Source: Robbsia sp. KACC 23696 (GTDB lineage: Bacteria > Pseudomonadota > Gammaproteobacteria > Burkholderiales > Burkholderiaceae). From it: DNA of 64,000 bases. The stretch covers positions 2,266,249 to 2,330,248 of the forward strand of contig NZ_CP156626.1 in NCBI RefSeq assembly GCF_039852015.1. Direction: 5' to 3'. Below are positions 8,468-17,355 of the stretch, piece after piece. A program made the position numbers and the translations under genes. The notes beneath the pieces were generated by a model, which was not told where the DNA came from, did no database searches, and was given only the letters and a program-made list of their open reading frames with translations. The number at the start of each line of letters is the position of its first letter. Position 1 is the first letter of the stretch.

Positions 8468-9588
8468 CTGTGTTTTCCTGTAGATAATGGGGCAGGCCCG
8501 GAGAAACCGGAAAAGCGGCGCACAACCGTGAGTGCCTGGCCTGCAAGGCGGCGTATTGCGTCGAACCTGCTTTTCGACCGAATGCGCATGGCGGCCTGCG
8601 CATGCCCTTGGGTTGCCGCTGCCTTGAAAAGCGCCGCGGCTTTGCCGCGGTCGGAGGTGCCGGCGATGCCTTCGTCAAGGGCCAGACCATAGGCGTAGAG
8701 ATCGTCGGGGGCCTTGCCTTCCGCGCATCGCGCCAGGGCGTCAAGGCCACGCTGTCGCAGTGCCAGCTCCGGTCGCGCCAGCAACAGCGGCGCGATTCGG
8801 CGACGAAAACCGTTGTCACTGGCGGCGACGGCGCTGCGCAAGCACTGGTCGGCCGCTGCGTGGTCTCCTTGGCGAAACAGGATCGTGGCGAGGTTGTATT
8901 GCGCCCAGTGATCGCCGAGGTTCGCGGCCTTCAAGTACCAGGAGGCCGCGCTAGCCGGATTCGGTGTGCCTGCCCAGCCCTCCTCGAGAAAGCGGGCAAG
9001 CGAGTTCATTGCCTTGAGGTGCGGCTTGGTCGTACCGCTTTCGGCAGCCGCCTTGAACAGCGCGAAGCAGCGTGGCCGGTCCGCAGGATTGCCGGCACGC
9101 ATCAGCATCTGCGCGAGATTTACCTGCCCCCATATATGGCCTGCCTGCGCGGCGATCTCGAAGTTCTCGGTCGCCCGCGTCCAATCTTGCGCGACGCCCC
9201 AACCTTGCTCGTAGCAGCGCCCGACCATGTTGCGTGCTTCAAGGTCGCCTGCGATGGCGGCTTTCTCGAACCAGCCGAATGCAGCGCTAGGATCACGGGC
9301 CACGCTACGGCCATCCAGGAGTAGCTGCCCCCAAACGACTTGTGCTCCTGGGAACCCGGCTTTCGCCGCCGTCGAAATCCAGCGGACGGCATCGCCAGGA
9401 TTGCGTACCAGCAGATGACGAAGTTGTTCTTCCGTAACTCGTTGAGCGCGGATCTGCACGATCATCGGAGTCTGCGTTTGGGCTGACTCGTCGCGCACAG
9501 ACAGGAAAGATCGAAGACCCAAGCTCGGCAAGAAAGCGGCATGTTGATCAAGCGCCGGGGCCGACCCACGATTCCGTGCTTGGTTCAC
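8464..9588 (-). CDS. Sel1-repeat (TPR-like) protein
   Basis: A 374-residue soluble protein built of Sel1-type repeats, for example AAFGWFEKAAIAGDLEARNMVGR, RATENFEIAAQAGHIWGQVN and AASWYLKAANLGDHWAQYNLA. I prefer the GTG at 9588, which has GGGAG 8 bases upstream; a TTG at 9603 and an ATG at 9465 are alternatives. It is first in the iron operon and its stop overlaps the receptor start. A Sel1 gene beside piuC is also known in Pseudomonas aeruginosa. Function there is unclear; a scaffold or regulatory role is inferred from the repeat type. Confidence 0.82.
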   Translation of the reverse strand: MNQARNRGSAPALDQHAAFLPSLGLRSFLSVRDESAQTQTPMIVQIRAQRVTEEQLRHLLVRNPGDAVRWISTAAKAGFPGAQVVWGQLLLDGRSVARDPSAAFGWFEKAAIAGDLEARNMVGRCYEQGWGVAQDWTRATENFEIAAQAGHIWGQVNLAQMLMRAGNPADRPRCFALFKAAAESGTTKPHLKAMNSLARFLEEGWAGTPNPASAASWYLKAANLGDHWAQYNLATILFRQGDHAAADQCLRSAVAASDNGFRRRIAPLLLARPELALRQRGLDALARCAEGKAPDDLYAYGLALDEGIAGTSDRGKAAALFKAAATQGHAQAAMRIRSKSRFDAIRRLAGQALTVVRRFSGFSGPAPLSTGKHR

Positions 9589-9610
9589 TGTCCGAACTCC
9601 CAAACATAAA

Positions 9611-9625
9611 TGACATTAATTCTCA
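9611..9625 (-). promoter_or_regulatory. Fur box upstream of the TonB receptor operon
   Basis: The 15-base site TGACATTAATTCTCA matches the 7-1-7 Fur inverted repeat (TGATAATnATTATCA) at 11 of 14 arm positions when read on the minus strand. It lies 22 bases upstream of the Sel1 gene start, where Fur would block transcription under iron sufficiency. Together with the gene content, this makes iron repression of 9588-3125 likely. The rest of 9589-9848 shows no gene. Confidence 0.7.
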
Positions 9626-9848
9626 TTCACAATTTTGGAGCGCCTGTCACAATGACGCATTAGCCAATCCGGCCAAGTTATTATTCGATTCGGCCATTGG
9701 CAGGCGAGGACGCAGTAAGGCAGTGCTAATGAAACGCCCTATGGGGCATGCCGGGCGGCACGCTGCGCATCGGTAAAGGAGCAAGTTGCAGGTATGGCCG
9801 GTGGTCACCGTCCACCGCGGCACTTGCGGATGCGGAAATCAACGCCCG

Positions 9849-10415
9849 CTATCGGCCGCCTCTGCGAAGTTGCCGACAGTCCGCACACATCACGGTGACA
9901 GTAAAAGCCGGCTCGATGCCGAGATCGAAGTCCTCCTTGGCGGCGAGTGCCCGCAGGTCTTCTCGCAATGTCTGATCTTCGATAAAAACCAGCCGGGCAC
10001 CACAGTGGCAGCGCAGTGTGTCGTAGTGGGCACGTTGCCCATCAGGCTTGATGGCGTAAAACCCGCGGCCATGTGCCCCTTCGGTGCGAATCAGCAGTCC
10101 CGCCGTCCACAAATCGTTCAATGTGCGGTAGACCGTGGCCGATGTAAGGCTCTCGAATTGCGAGTTGAGAATACGATACACCTGGCTCGCATCGAGACAA
10201 CGAGGCACCGCCTTCTCTAGAGCTTCCAAGACACTGGTGCGTGCAAGCGTGGGGCGCAAGTCGCACGCCAGCAATCGTCGTTCATGAGACGACTTCGCGT
10301 CGATGGATGCGAGATTGGGGGCGGTGCGTTTCACGCGTTTGGATAACAGATTCCTCTTGCCGCCAAATGATGTAATCAAGTCAATGATCCGAGGGGGTTC
10401 GTCGTGCGGGGCCAT
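9849..10415 (-). CDS. Fur-family transcriptional regulator
   Basis: A 188-residue metal-responsive regulator. The winged helix (about residues 50-115) contains RPTLARTSVLEALE and SATVYRTLNDLWTAGLL. The dimerisation/metal domain has RAHYDTLRCHCGARLVF and a second cysteine pair CADC near the C-terminus. An N-terminal extension of about 40 residues is longer than in Fur or Zur. The ATG at 10415 has AAGGAA at good spacing and is preferred to one at 10499. It sits downstream of the efflux outer-membrane gene on the same strand, so it may be co-transcribed with the pump. Which metal it senses cannot be told. Confidence 0.85.
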   Translation of the reverse strand: MAPHDEPPRIIDLITSFGGKRNLLSKRVKRTAPNLASIDAKSSHERRLLACDLRPTLARTSVLEALEKAVPRCLDASQVYRILNSQFESLTSATVYRTLNDLWTAGLLIRTEGAHGRGFYAIKPDGQRAHYDTLRCHCGARLVFIEDQTLREDLRALAAKEDFDLGIEPAFTVTVMCADCRQLRRGGR

Positions 10416-10541
10416 ATCCGTTTCCTTCGCTATGCCGACTTCCTCAGGATGCTCATCGCGACGTGGAGCGGCTTGGCTAGTAGTGGGCATCGCAGGCATT
10501 ACACGATGGCGAGACCGCCATTGCGCCGATGCCCAAAAGTG

Positions 10542-12008
10542 TTACTGCGTACTGGCCTGTTCCCATCCGCCGCCCAGCGCCTTGAACACACTGATCCGTG
10601 CGGAACCTACTCGCTGGTCAGCCGCAGCCACCTGCGACTTTGCATCGATCAAGCTGGTCTGCGCCACGATCACATCGAGGTAGCTAATGGAACCGACGCG
10701 GTAACGCTGGTCAGCCAGCCGGAAGGCGTTTTCTGCACGGTCGCGCGCCTCGACCAGCGCATCGCGCTGCTGCATCGCCGCGTCATAGGCGCTTAACGAT
10801 TGCTCCGACTCTTTCAGTGCGTTCAGCACGGCACCGTCGAAGCTGGCCAGCGATGCTGCGCTTTGTGCCCTCGCCTGCGCAATGCGACTGCGAGCGACCA
10901 TCATGTTGGGGAACGTCCAGGAGATGAGTGGCCCAAAAGAGAAGGACAAGGTGCGATTGCCTTTCAGATAGTCATTGCGCAGGTAGTTGCCCGAGGTGCC
11001 TAGCGTAACGCGCGGATACAAGTCAGCTACGGCCACGCCGATACGGGCGGTGTCGGCCGCCAGTTGGCGTTCGGCCTGACGTACGTCAGGGCGACGGCGC
11101 AGCAGCGCAGTGCCATCGCCGACCGGCAACGCACCGGCAATCTCGGGAGCCTTGGTGCAGGCACGCGCCGGCTCCGGCACTTGCGAGGGCGTGCGCCCCA
11201 TCAACGCGGCTAGCTCGAAGAGTGCGGCTTCGCGCTGGCCTTGCAATGGCGGCAAGGCGGCTTGGGCCTGCGCCAGCGTGACGCCAGCCCGTTCCACATC
11301 CAGATGCGACGCCGAGCCCGCGTGCTCCTCGCTGCTGACAATATCCATGCTGCGCCGGGCAAGCTCGATGGACGAGTTCGCGACGTCGATCGATTCGCCA
11401 TAGCTACAAGCGTCCACATAGGCTCGCGTCGTTTCCGCAACAACGACCACCTTGGCAGCATCGTAGGCAGCGGCGACTGCCTCGGTGTCGGCGCGTGAGG
11501 CCTCAATGTCACGCCTTACCCGGCCGAACAGATCGACCTCGTAGGAAACATCAAGCCCGCCTGTGTAGCTCCATGTCTTGGGGGCTTGGCCGGCGCCCGT
11601 CCATGTGGTCTGGTCGCGTCCGTAGTTCGCGCCCGCCGATATGTTGGTCGACGGGAAAAGCCCGCCGCGCGCTTCCTTGTAGATGGCCCGCGCGCGATCA
11701 AGATTAGCCAGTGCCACGCGTAGGTTGGTATTGGCTGACAAGGCCTCCCGCACCAGGTTGTCGAGTGCGGGATCGTCGTACAGCTTCCACCAATCGGCTG
11801 GCAATGTTGCGGCAGTGTTCGTATTGGTTGGTTGGCTGACAAAGGGGCCAGCTGCGTTTTCCGGCAAAGCTGGGGTGTGGTAGTCAGGGCCACTCGCGCA
11901 ACCGGCGACGAGAGCAGCGACGGCAATCGCCAGGAAGGTAGTACGCCAAGCGCGAAGCGCTGGCCGGAGCGGAGCAATAGTCCTAGCGTCAACGTAGATA
12001 GATAACAA
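10542..12008 (-). CDS. RND efflux outer-membrane lipoprotein (NodT/OprM family)
   Basis: The outer-membrane channel of a tripartite efflux pump, about 488 residues. The signal peptide ends in the lipobox LVAGC, followed by ASGPDYHTPALP. Two outer-membrane-efflux repeats follow (NLRVALANLDRARAIYKEARGGLFP and NALKESEQSLSAYDAAMQQRDALVEARDRAENAFRLADQRY). The frame extends to a GTG at 12077 inside the pump gene. A TTG at 12008 directly after the pump stop gives a more usual signal peptide, but neither has a clear ribosome site. It is third in the pump operon. Confidence 0.88.
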   Translation of the reverse strand: MLSIYVDARTIAPLRPALRAWRTTFLAIAVAALVAGCASGPDYHTPALPENAAGPFVSQPTNTNTAATLPADWWKLYDDPALDNLVREALSANTNLRVALANLDRARAIYKEARGGLFPSTNISAGANYGRDQTTWTGAGQAPKTWSYTGGLDVSYEVDLFGRVRRDIEASRADTEAVAAAYDAAKVVVVAETTRAYVDACSYGESIDVANSSIELARRSMDIVSSEEHAGSASHLDVERAGVTLAQAQAALPPLQGQREAALFELAALMGRTPSQVPEPARACTKAPEIAGALPVGDGTALLRRRPDVRQAERQLAADTARIGVAVADLYPRVTLGTSGNYLRNDYLKGNRTLSFSFGPLISWTFPNMMVARSRIAQARAQSAASLASFDGAVLNALKESEQSLSAYDAAMQQRDALVEARDRAENAFRLADQRYRVGSISYLDVIVAQTSLIDAKSQVAAADQRVGSARISVFKALGGGWEQASTQ

Positions 12009-12009
12009 C

Positions 12010-15000
12010 TTAGAGTTCGACACTGGGAGCCTCCGCAGTAGCAAGTTCACGGGCGCGAGGGCTTTCCGCTGCCGCACGGTGATCTTTGGCGATGAAGCTG
12101 TATATGGTGGGCAGAACGAACAGCGTGAAGAACGTGCCGATCAGCATGCCCATCACCACGACGATGCCGATAGAGAAGCGACTGGCCGAACCCGCGCCGT
12201 TGGCGAACAGCAACGGCACCAGACCCGCGACCATCGCAGCTGTGGTCATCAACACGGGACGCATACGCACCGCCGCAGCCTTCTCGATGGCCTCGATGCG
12301 GCTCACGTTTTCGTGGTGCTGGATATGGTTGGCAAACGTGACCATCAGGATGCCGTGCTTGGAGATCAAGCCGATCAACGTGACCAGCCCGATCTGCGTG
12401 TAGATGTTGAGCGTCGCAAAACCCAGCCATAACGGCACCAACGCGCCGCAGACTGCCAAAGGCACCGTCACCAGGATCACCAGCGGATCGCGCAGGCTCT
12501 CGAATTGCGCCGCCAGCACCAGGAAGATGACAACCAGCGCGAAGCAGAACGACACCAACAATCTGTTGCCTTCCTGCACGAACTGGCGGCTATCGCTGAG
12601 CCAGTCCACGCTGGTGCCGCGCGGCAGCGGCTGCGATTGCAGAAACTTCACCGCTTCGCCCATGCTCACGCCTGGGGCCGGCAGCATTTCCAGCGTGGTC
12701 GAGTTCATCTGGCCGAACTGGGTGAGCTGGTTCGCCTGCGGGCGTATCTCGACGTGAGCCACGGTCGATAGTGGCACCAGCGCACCGGAGGTCGCCTTGA
12801 CATAAAAGCGTCCGAGGTCGTCCGGCGTCATGCGCTCGCCGCCCCGCACCTGTGGGATCACGTCGTAGGAGCGGTCGTGGAAGTTGAAGCGATTGACGTA
12901 GTTCTCGCCGACCAGCACGGCCAAGGTATCGGCGACGGACTGCATGGTCACGCCCATTTCGCGGGCTTTCGCATTTTCGACGGTGATGTGCGCCTGCGGA
13001 CTGTCGTAGGACAGGTCGTTCTGCACATACAGGAAAAGCCCGCTGGCATACGCTGCCATCTTGATCTTCTCGCCGGTCTCGTACAGGGTTTTGAAGTCGT
13101 CGGGCGAGCGCAGCACCATCTGCACCGGCAGGCCTCCGCTGGATCCTGGTAGCGGGGGCAACTGCACCGCGGTCAAGGTCTCGCCATTGATGGCGCTGCC
13201 TGCCGCCTGGATCTGGCCCTGGATTTCGGCAGCCGACCGCTTGCGTTGCGACCAGTCCTTGAGGATCGCACCACCGAGCATCATGTTCTGGCCACCGGCG
13301 GCGTCTCCGATATTCATGAAGCTGCTGTCGAACTCCGGAATCTGCTCGAAAAGCTTTTCGATCTGCTTAGCATAGCGAGCGCTGTAGCCCACGCCAGCAT
13401 ATTGCGGTGCCTTGGTGACGACGATGACGACGCCCTGATCCTCCGTCGGCGCCAGTTCGCGGCGGGTGCCGGTGAACAACACCACGATCGCGACCAGCAC
13501 AACCGCGCCGACCAGTAGAACAGCGCCGCGCGCAGCCAGGGTATGCGCAAGCAGGCGTCCATAGAATGCCGTCAGCCCTTCCATGGAATGTTCGATCCGC
13601 TTCGCTAGCCGCCCCTCGCCTTGCTTGGAGCTGAGCAACATCGAACTCATCACCGGTGAAAGCGTCAGCGCGACGATTCCCGAGACGATCACCGAGCCGG
13701 CCAGGGTGAAGGCGAACTCCTTGAACAGCGCGCCGGTGAGGCCACCCATCATGCCGATGGGCGCATAGACTGCCGCCAATGTAATCGTCATGGCGATTAC
13801 CGGCCCGACGATTTCACGAGCGCCGAGCAATGCCGCGCGCACGGGCGTCAGTCCTTCCTCGATGTGTCGATGGATGTTTTCCACCACGACGATCGCATCG
13901 TCCACCACGAGGCCGATCGCCAGCACCATCGCCAACAGTGTCAGCAGATTGATCGAGAAGCCGCAGGCCAGCATCAGCGCCGCGGTGCCGACCAGCGACA
14001 ACGGGATGGTGACCACTGGAATGATGACCGCGCGGAAGGTGCCGAGAAACAGGAAGATCACCGCGATCACGATCACGATCGCTTCGATCAGCGTATGTTT
14101 CACTTCCTTAATGGAAGCGTTGACGAAACGTGCCACGTCGTAGTTGGGAGCGACGGTGAGCCCCGGCGGTGCCATCGCGCGGATCTTTGGCAGCAATGCG
14201 TTGGCTTGCTTGACGATCTCCAAGGGATTGCCATCGGGCGTGGGCTGGAGAGCAACGAAGATTGCAGGCGCGCCCGTCGCGAACGATATGTTGTTGTAGT
14301 TCTGGCCACCGACTTCCACCGTCGCGACATCCGACAGCCGCACCACACCACCGCCAGGGCTGGACTTGACGACCATCTGGCGGAAGTCATCGGCACTGCG
14401 CAGGTCTGTGGCCGCGCTGATGTTGGTGACGGTCAGCGAACTTTTGAGCTGGCCAGGCGCTGCTTGCACGTTGTTAGCACGTAGCGCGGCCGAAATCTCG
14501 CCGGCCGACAGCCCATGGGCTGCCAACCGTAACGGGTCGATCCAGATGCGCATGGCCAGCGACTGGCCTCCATAGACGTCGGCCGAGGCAACCCCCGGAA
14601 TGCTGGTGAACAGCGGCTGCGCCACCCGGGACACGAAATCCGTCACCTGCGGGATCGAAAGGGTCGTGCTGTAGAAGGCGATGTACTGCACCGCCGTGCC
14701 ACCTTCGGTGGACTTGCTGATGACCGGATCGGTGACGCCCGCCGGCAGCTGGTACTTGACCTGCTGCACCTTGGCGAGGATTTCAGTCATCGCGCGATCA
14801 GCGTTGGCGTTGAGCACCAAGCGCGCCTTGATCTCGCTTTTACCCTGCGTGGTGGTTGAACTGAGGTATTCGATGCCGCTGGCGGTGGCGATGGACTGCG
14901 CTATCGGCGTGGTGACGAAACCCTGCATCACGTCCTGGGTCGCCCCTGGAAGCGAGGTGCTGACCGTGATAGTGGCGTTTTCCAAATAGGGATATTGCCG

Positions 15001-15102
15001 GACAGGTAGCAGGAACAGAGCGGTGGCGCCCATCAGCAGGATCAACAGGCTGACCACCAGCGCCAGGATGGGCCGGCGGATGAAGATGTCGGTGAAGTGC
15101 AT
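12010..15102 (-). CDS. RND multidrug efflux inner-membrane transporter
   Basis: A 1030-residue HAE1-family proton-driven pump (AcrB/MexB/MdtF type) that exports drugs or other amphipathic compounds. The first helix is MHFTDIFIRRPILALVVSLLIL. The proton-relay DD pair in TM4 is visible in AIGLVVDDAIVVVENIHRH, and SKHGILMVTFAN corresponds to TM10. Two large periplasmic loops lie between TM1-2 and TM7-8, and length is typical. The gene is complete and ends one base before the likely start of the outer-membrane partner. Substrates cannot be inferred. Confidence 0.93.
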   Translation of the reverse strand: MHFTDIFIRRPILALVVSLLILLMGATALFLLPVRQYPYLENATITVSTSLPGATQDVMQGFVTTPIAQSIATASGIEYLSSTTTQGKSEIKARLVLNANADRAMTEILAKVQQVKYQLPAGVTDPVISKSTEGGTAVQYIAFYSTTLSIPQVTDFVSRVAQPLFTSIPGVASADVYGGQSLAMRIWIDPLRLAAHGLSAGEISAALRANNVQAAPGQLKSSLTVTNISAATDLRSADDFRQMVVKSSPGGGVVRLSDVATVEVGGQNYNNISFATGAPAIFVALQPTPDGNPLEIVKQANALLPKIRAMAPPGLTVAPNYDVARFVNASIKEVKHTLIEAIVIVIAVIFLFLGTFRAVIIPVVTIPLSLVGTAALMLACGFSINLLTLLAMVLAIGLVVDDAIVVVENIHRHIEEGLTPVRAALLGAREIVGPVIAMTITLAAVYAPIGMMGGLTGALFKEFAFTLAGSVIVSGIVALTLSPVMSSMLLSSKQGEGRLAKRIEHSMEGLTAFYGRLLAHTLAARGAVLLVGAVVLVAIVVLFTGTRRELAPTEDQGVVIVVTKAPQYAGVGYSARYAKQIEKLFEQIPEFDSSFMNIGDAAGGQNMMLGGAILKDWSQRKRSAAEIQGQIQAAGSAINGETLTAVQLPPLPGSSGGLPVQMVLRSPDDFKTLYETGEKIKMAAYASGLFLYVQNDLSYDSPQAHITVENAKAREMGVTMQSVADTLAVLVGENYVNRFNFHDRSYDVIPQVRGGERMTPDDLGRFYVKATSGALVPLSTVAHVEIRPQANQLTQFGQMNSTTLEMLPAPGVSMGEAVKFLQSQPLPRGTSVDWLSDSRQFVQEGNRLLVSFCFALVVIFLVLAAQFESLRDPLVILVTVPLAVCGALVPLWLGFATLNIYTQIGLVTLIGLISKHGILMVTFANHIQHHENVSRIEAIEKAAAVRMRPVLMTTAAMVAGLVPLLFANGAGSASRFSIGIVVVMGMLIGTFFTLFVLPTIYSFIAKDHRAAAESPRARELATAEAPSVEL

Positions 15103-15114
15103 GGTGTCGTCCCC

Positions 15115-16251
15115 TTACCGCACGCTGGCGACGGTCTGCGCCGTAGAAGTCGCTGCTGCCGAAGGAGGCGTGGTGCTGATCTTGACGGTCGCCCCAGGCG
15201 GCAGCCGGTTCTGGCCCGCGGTCACTACGATGTCGCCGGATTTGACGCCTTGCGTGACCACGACGTCTTCCCCGATCCGTCGACCGGTAACGACAGGCAC
15301 TGCAACCGCCTTGCCGATTCCCTGTGCATCGGCACCTTGCACGACCACCACGCTGTCGCCGGAAGCCGAGGTCTGAATCGCAGTCAGCGGCAGCACGATG
15401 GCATCGGCTGTCGCAGGCAACATCAACCGTGCCGTTGCGTACATCCCTGACTTCAGCGACCGCCCGGCATTGGGGAGCAGAGCTTGAACGGCAACGTTGC
15501 GAGTTTCGCCGTCGATGCGCGGCTCGATGGTGCTGACCTTGGCGTCGAATACCTTGCCCGGCGCCGCATCCACGGTAACGTGTACCGGCGCGCCCGGCGT
15601 CAGCTCGGGCAAATCCTGCTGCGGCAGCGTGAAGTTGACATAGAGCGGGTCGAGCTGGGTCAACGTGGAGATCGCGTCACCGGCGTTGAGGTACTGGCCG
15701 GGATTGATACGGCGAATGCCGAGTTGACCGGTGAATGGTGCGCGGATGGCTTTCTGTTCGATGCGCGCGTCCAGTTGCCGAACCGCCGCGACGGCTTCGG
15801 CAGCTTCCGCCTTGCGTTGTTCGAGCGTTTCGCGCGGCTCGGCGCCGGTAGGCGCCAGTTCCAGCGAGCGCTTGAGTTGCAACTGCGCGAAATCGGCCTT
15901 TGCCGATGCGGCTGCGCGATCCGCCTGTTCGGGAGCATCGTAGAGCTGAACCAGTACCGTCCCTTCCTTCACGAACTGCCCCGGCTCGAAATGGATGGCG
16001 GTGACGCGACCGGCGGTGTCCGGGGCCAACAGCACTTCACGTACGGCTTGCAAGCTGCCGACGGCTTGCAGTTCGTCGGCAACGCTGCGGGTTACCGCGC
16101 GGAGCGTCGAAACCGGTATCGGCGGCATGGCCTGATGGTCTGCGCCACCGCTGCGGGTCGTACGCCACGCGTACAGCAGACCGAAGACCACGGCGAGACT
16201 TATCAGGCTGATAGCGATGGGTTTTGCACGGGAGGCAATGGCGGCACTCAT
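15115..16251 (-). CDS. RND efflux periplasmic adaptor (HlyD/MFP family)
   Basis: A 378-residue membrane-fusion protein linking the pump to its outer-membrane channel. The N-terminal anchor is PIAISLISLAVVFGLLYAW. The first lipoyl half is GRVTAIHFEPGQFVKEGTVLVQLYD, followed by a helical hairpin and the second half AIRAPFTGQLGIRRINPGQYLNAGD. A beta-barrel and membrane-proximal domain complete it. First gene of the pump operon, 12 bases before the transporter. It resembles the MexA/MdtA-type adaptors without a lipid anchor. Confidence 0.93.
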   Translation of the reverse strand: MSAAIASRAKPIAISLISLAVVFGLLYAWRTTRSGGADHQAMPPIPVSTLRAVTRSVADELQAVGSLQAVREVLLAPDTAGRVTAIHFEPGQFVKEGTVLVQLYDAPEQADRAAASAKADFAQLQLKRSLELAPTGAEPRETLEQRKAEAAEAVAAVRQLDARIEQKAIRAPFTGQLGIRRINPGQYLNAGDAISTLTQLDPLYVNFTLPQQDLPELTPGAPVHVTVDAAPGKVFDAKVSTIEPRIDGETRNVAVQALLPNAGRSLKSGMYATARLMLPATADAIVLPLTAIQTSASGDSVVVVQGADAQGIGKAVAVPVVTGRRIGEDVVVTQGVKSGDIVVTAGQNRLPPGATVKISTTPPSAAATSTAQTVASVR

Positions 16252-16595
16252 GCGCGCACTTCCTGAATTGCTAGGTTCAAGGAGAAACGCGACCGGCTTT
16301 GCATGGCCGATCCAACGGGACGGAATGGGTGCATGGGAGATTCCTCGGGAAGAACAAAGTGCTCATTCGGCCGGCCAAGCACTCAGGATTGGGCATAGCA
16401 GGCCACGATGAGACGCAGCCTACCCGCGCGACCGAATTGACACATTGCGAAACCAGGTCAATTTATTTCGCAAGACGGCCACAAAACTAATAGAGTGTAT
16501 TCTTGGCCGGATTGAATAATGGATTGGCCATACTTCTCTGTACTTGCGAGAGCAGGAATCGCTGGATGCCGGTTCACAAAGGCGGCGATTCACGC
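16252..16595. promoter_or_regulatory. pump promoter region with inverted repeat
   Basis: No gene is seen in these 344 bases. They must hold the promoter of the efflux operon on the minus strand. An AATTGAC/GTCAATT inverted repeat (16435-16441 and 16457-16463, 15 bases apart) is a candidate operator for a repressor such as a TetR or MarR member, but none is encoded beside the pump. The left boundary of conjugative-element DNA falls near 16590. Confidence 0.35.
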
Positions 16596-17352
16596 CTAAA
16601 GTTGAGGGCCGCGCTGTCGTCCGATTTCCCAAGACACGCCACCACCGCGTAATGTAGCGGCGAGCTGCTGGCCCAGCCGCTGTTCGATCACCGGCCTCCA
16701 CGGCACCAGCGAGAAGTCCTTGCCATCGTCGAGCATCGCGTAGCGTCCGCTGGCGAGCATGACGCTGCGCCGGTAGATGCCGGCCACACGCTGCCCGTCG
16801 GCCACCGGCCGATGCTCCAGTCCGGTTTCGGCGGCTATGTCCTTCGCGGCCCGCGCTAGCTCGCGCCCGCGCAGCGTTGCCAGCAGGTTGCGCGCGAGGA
16901 CGACGCGCTGCCCGCGCTGCTCAGCCAATCCCTGCTCGACCAGAAAGTCGGCACGATGGCGCAGCGTGTCCTTGACCTCGGCCCCAAAGCCCAGGTCGCC
17001 CAGCCCCTTGCCTCCACCGATCAACTGCTGATCGAGCCAGGTAGCGCCGATCACGCGCGCCTGCCGCTCGATCGGCAGGTGCGATTTCAACTCCACCGCC
17101 ACGCCCTCGCCGAGCCGCTGCGCATCGTATTTGCGCCCTTGTTCGGCCAGGTCGCCGGGGATGCGCCAAACGCCTTCGGCCTCGCGCTTCACGATGCCTG
17201 CACGGCGCAGGGCTTCGAGCCGGCGCACATGGGCGGCCACCACCTCGCGCGGATCGCGGTCGGGCGTGGCCTGACCTTGGACGAGCGCCAAATGATGATC
17301 GGTGTGGTACACGCCATCAACGGCCAGCGCGACGATGTTGCGGTTGGCCGCG
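16596..17352 (-). pseudogene. relaxase C-terminal fragment (DUF3363)
   Basis: The frame encodes about 250 residues matching the C-terminal DUF3363 region of VirD2/TraI-type relaxases of Tn4371-like conjugative elements (NIVALAVDGVYHTDHH, HVRRLEALRRAGIVKREAEGVWRIPGDL, SGRYAMLDDGKDFSLVPWRPVIEQRLGQ). The catalytic N-terminal half with the nicking tyrosine and metal histidines is absent. There is no start codon of its own; the frame runs upstream only as a shadow inside parB. The stop of parB and this fragment are about 3 bases apart, so a deletion has joined them. Not functional as a relaxase. Confidence 0.8.
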
Positions 17353-17355
17353 CGC

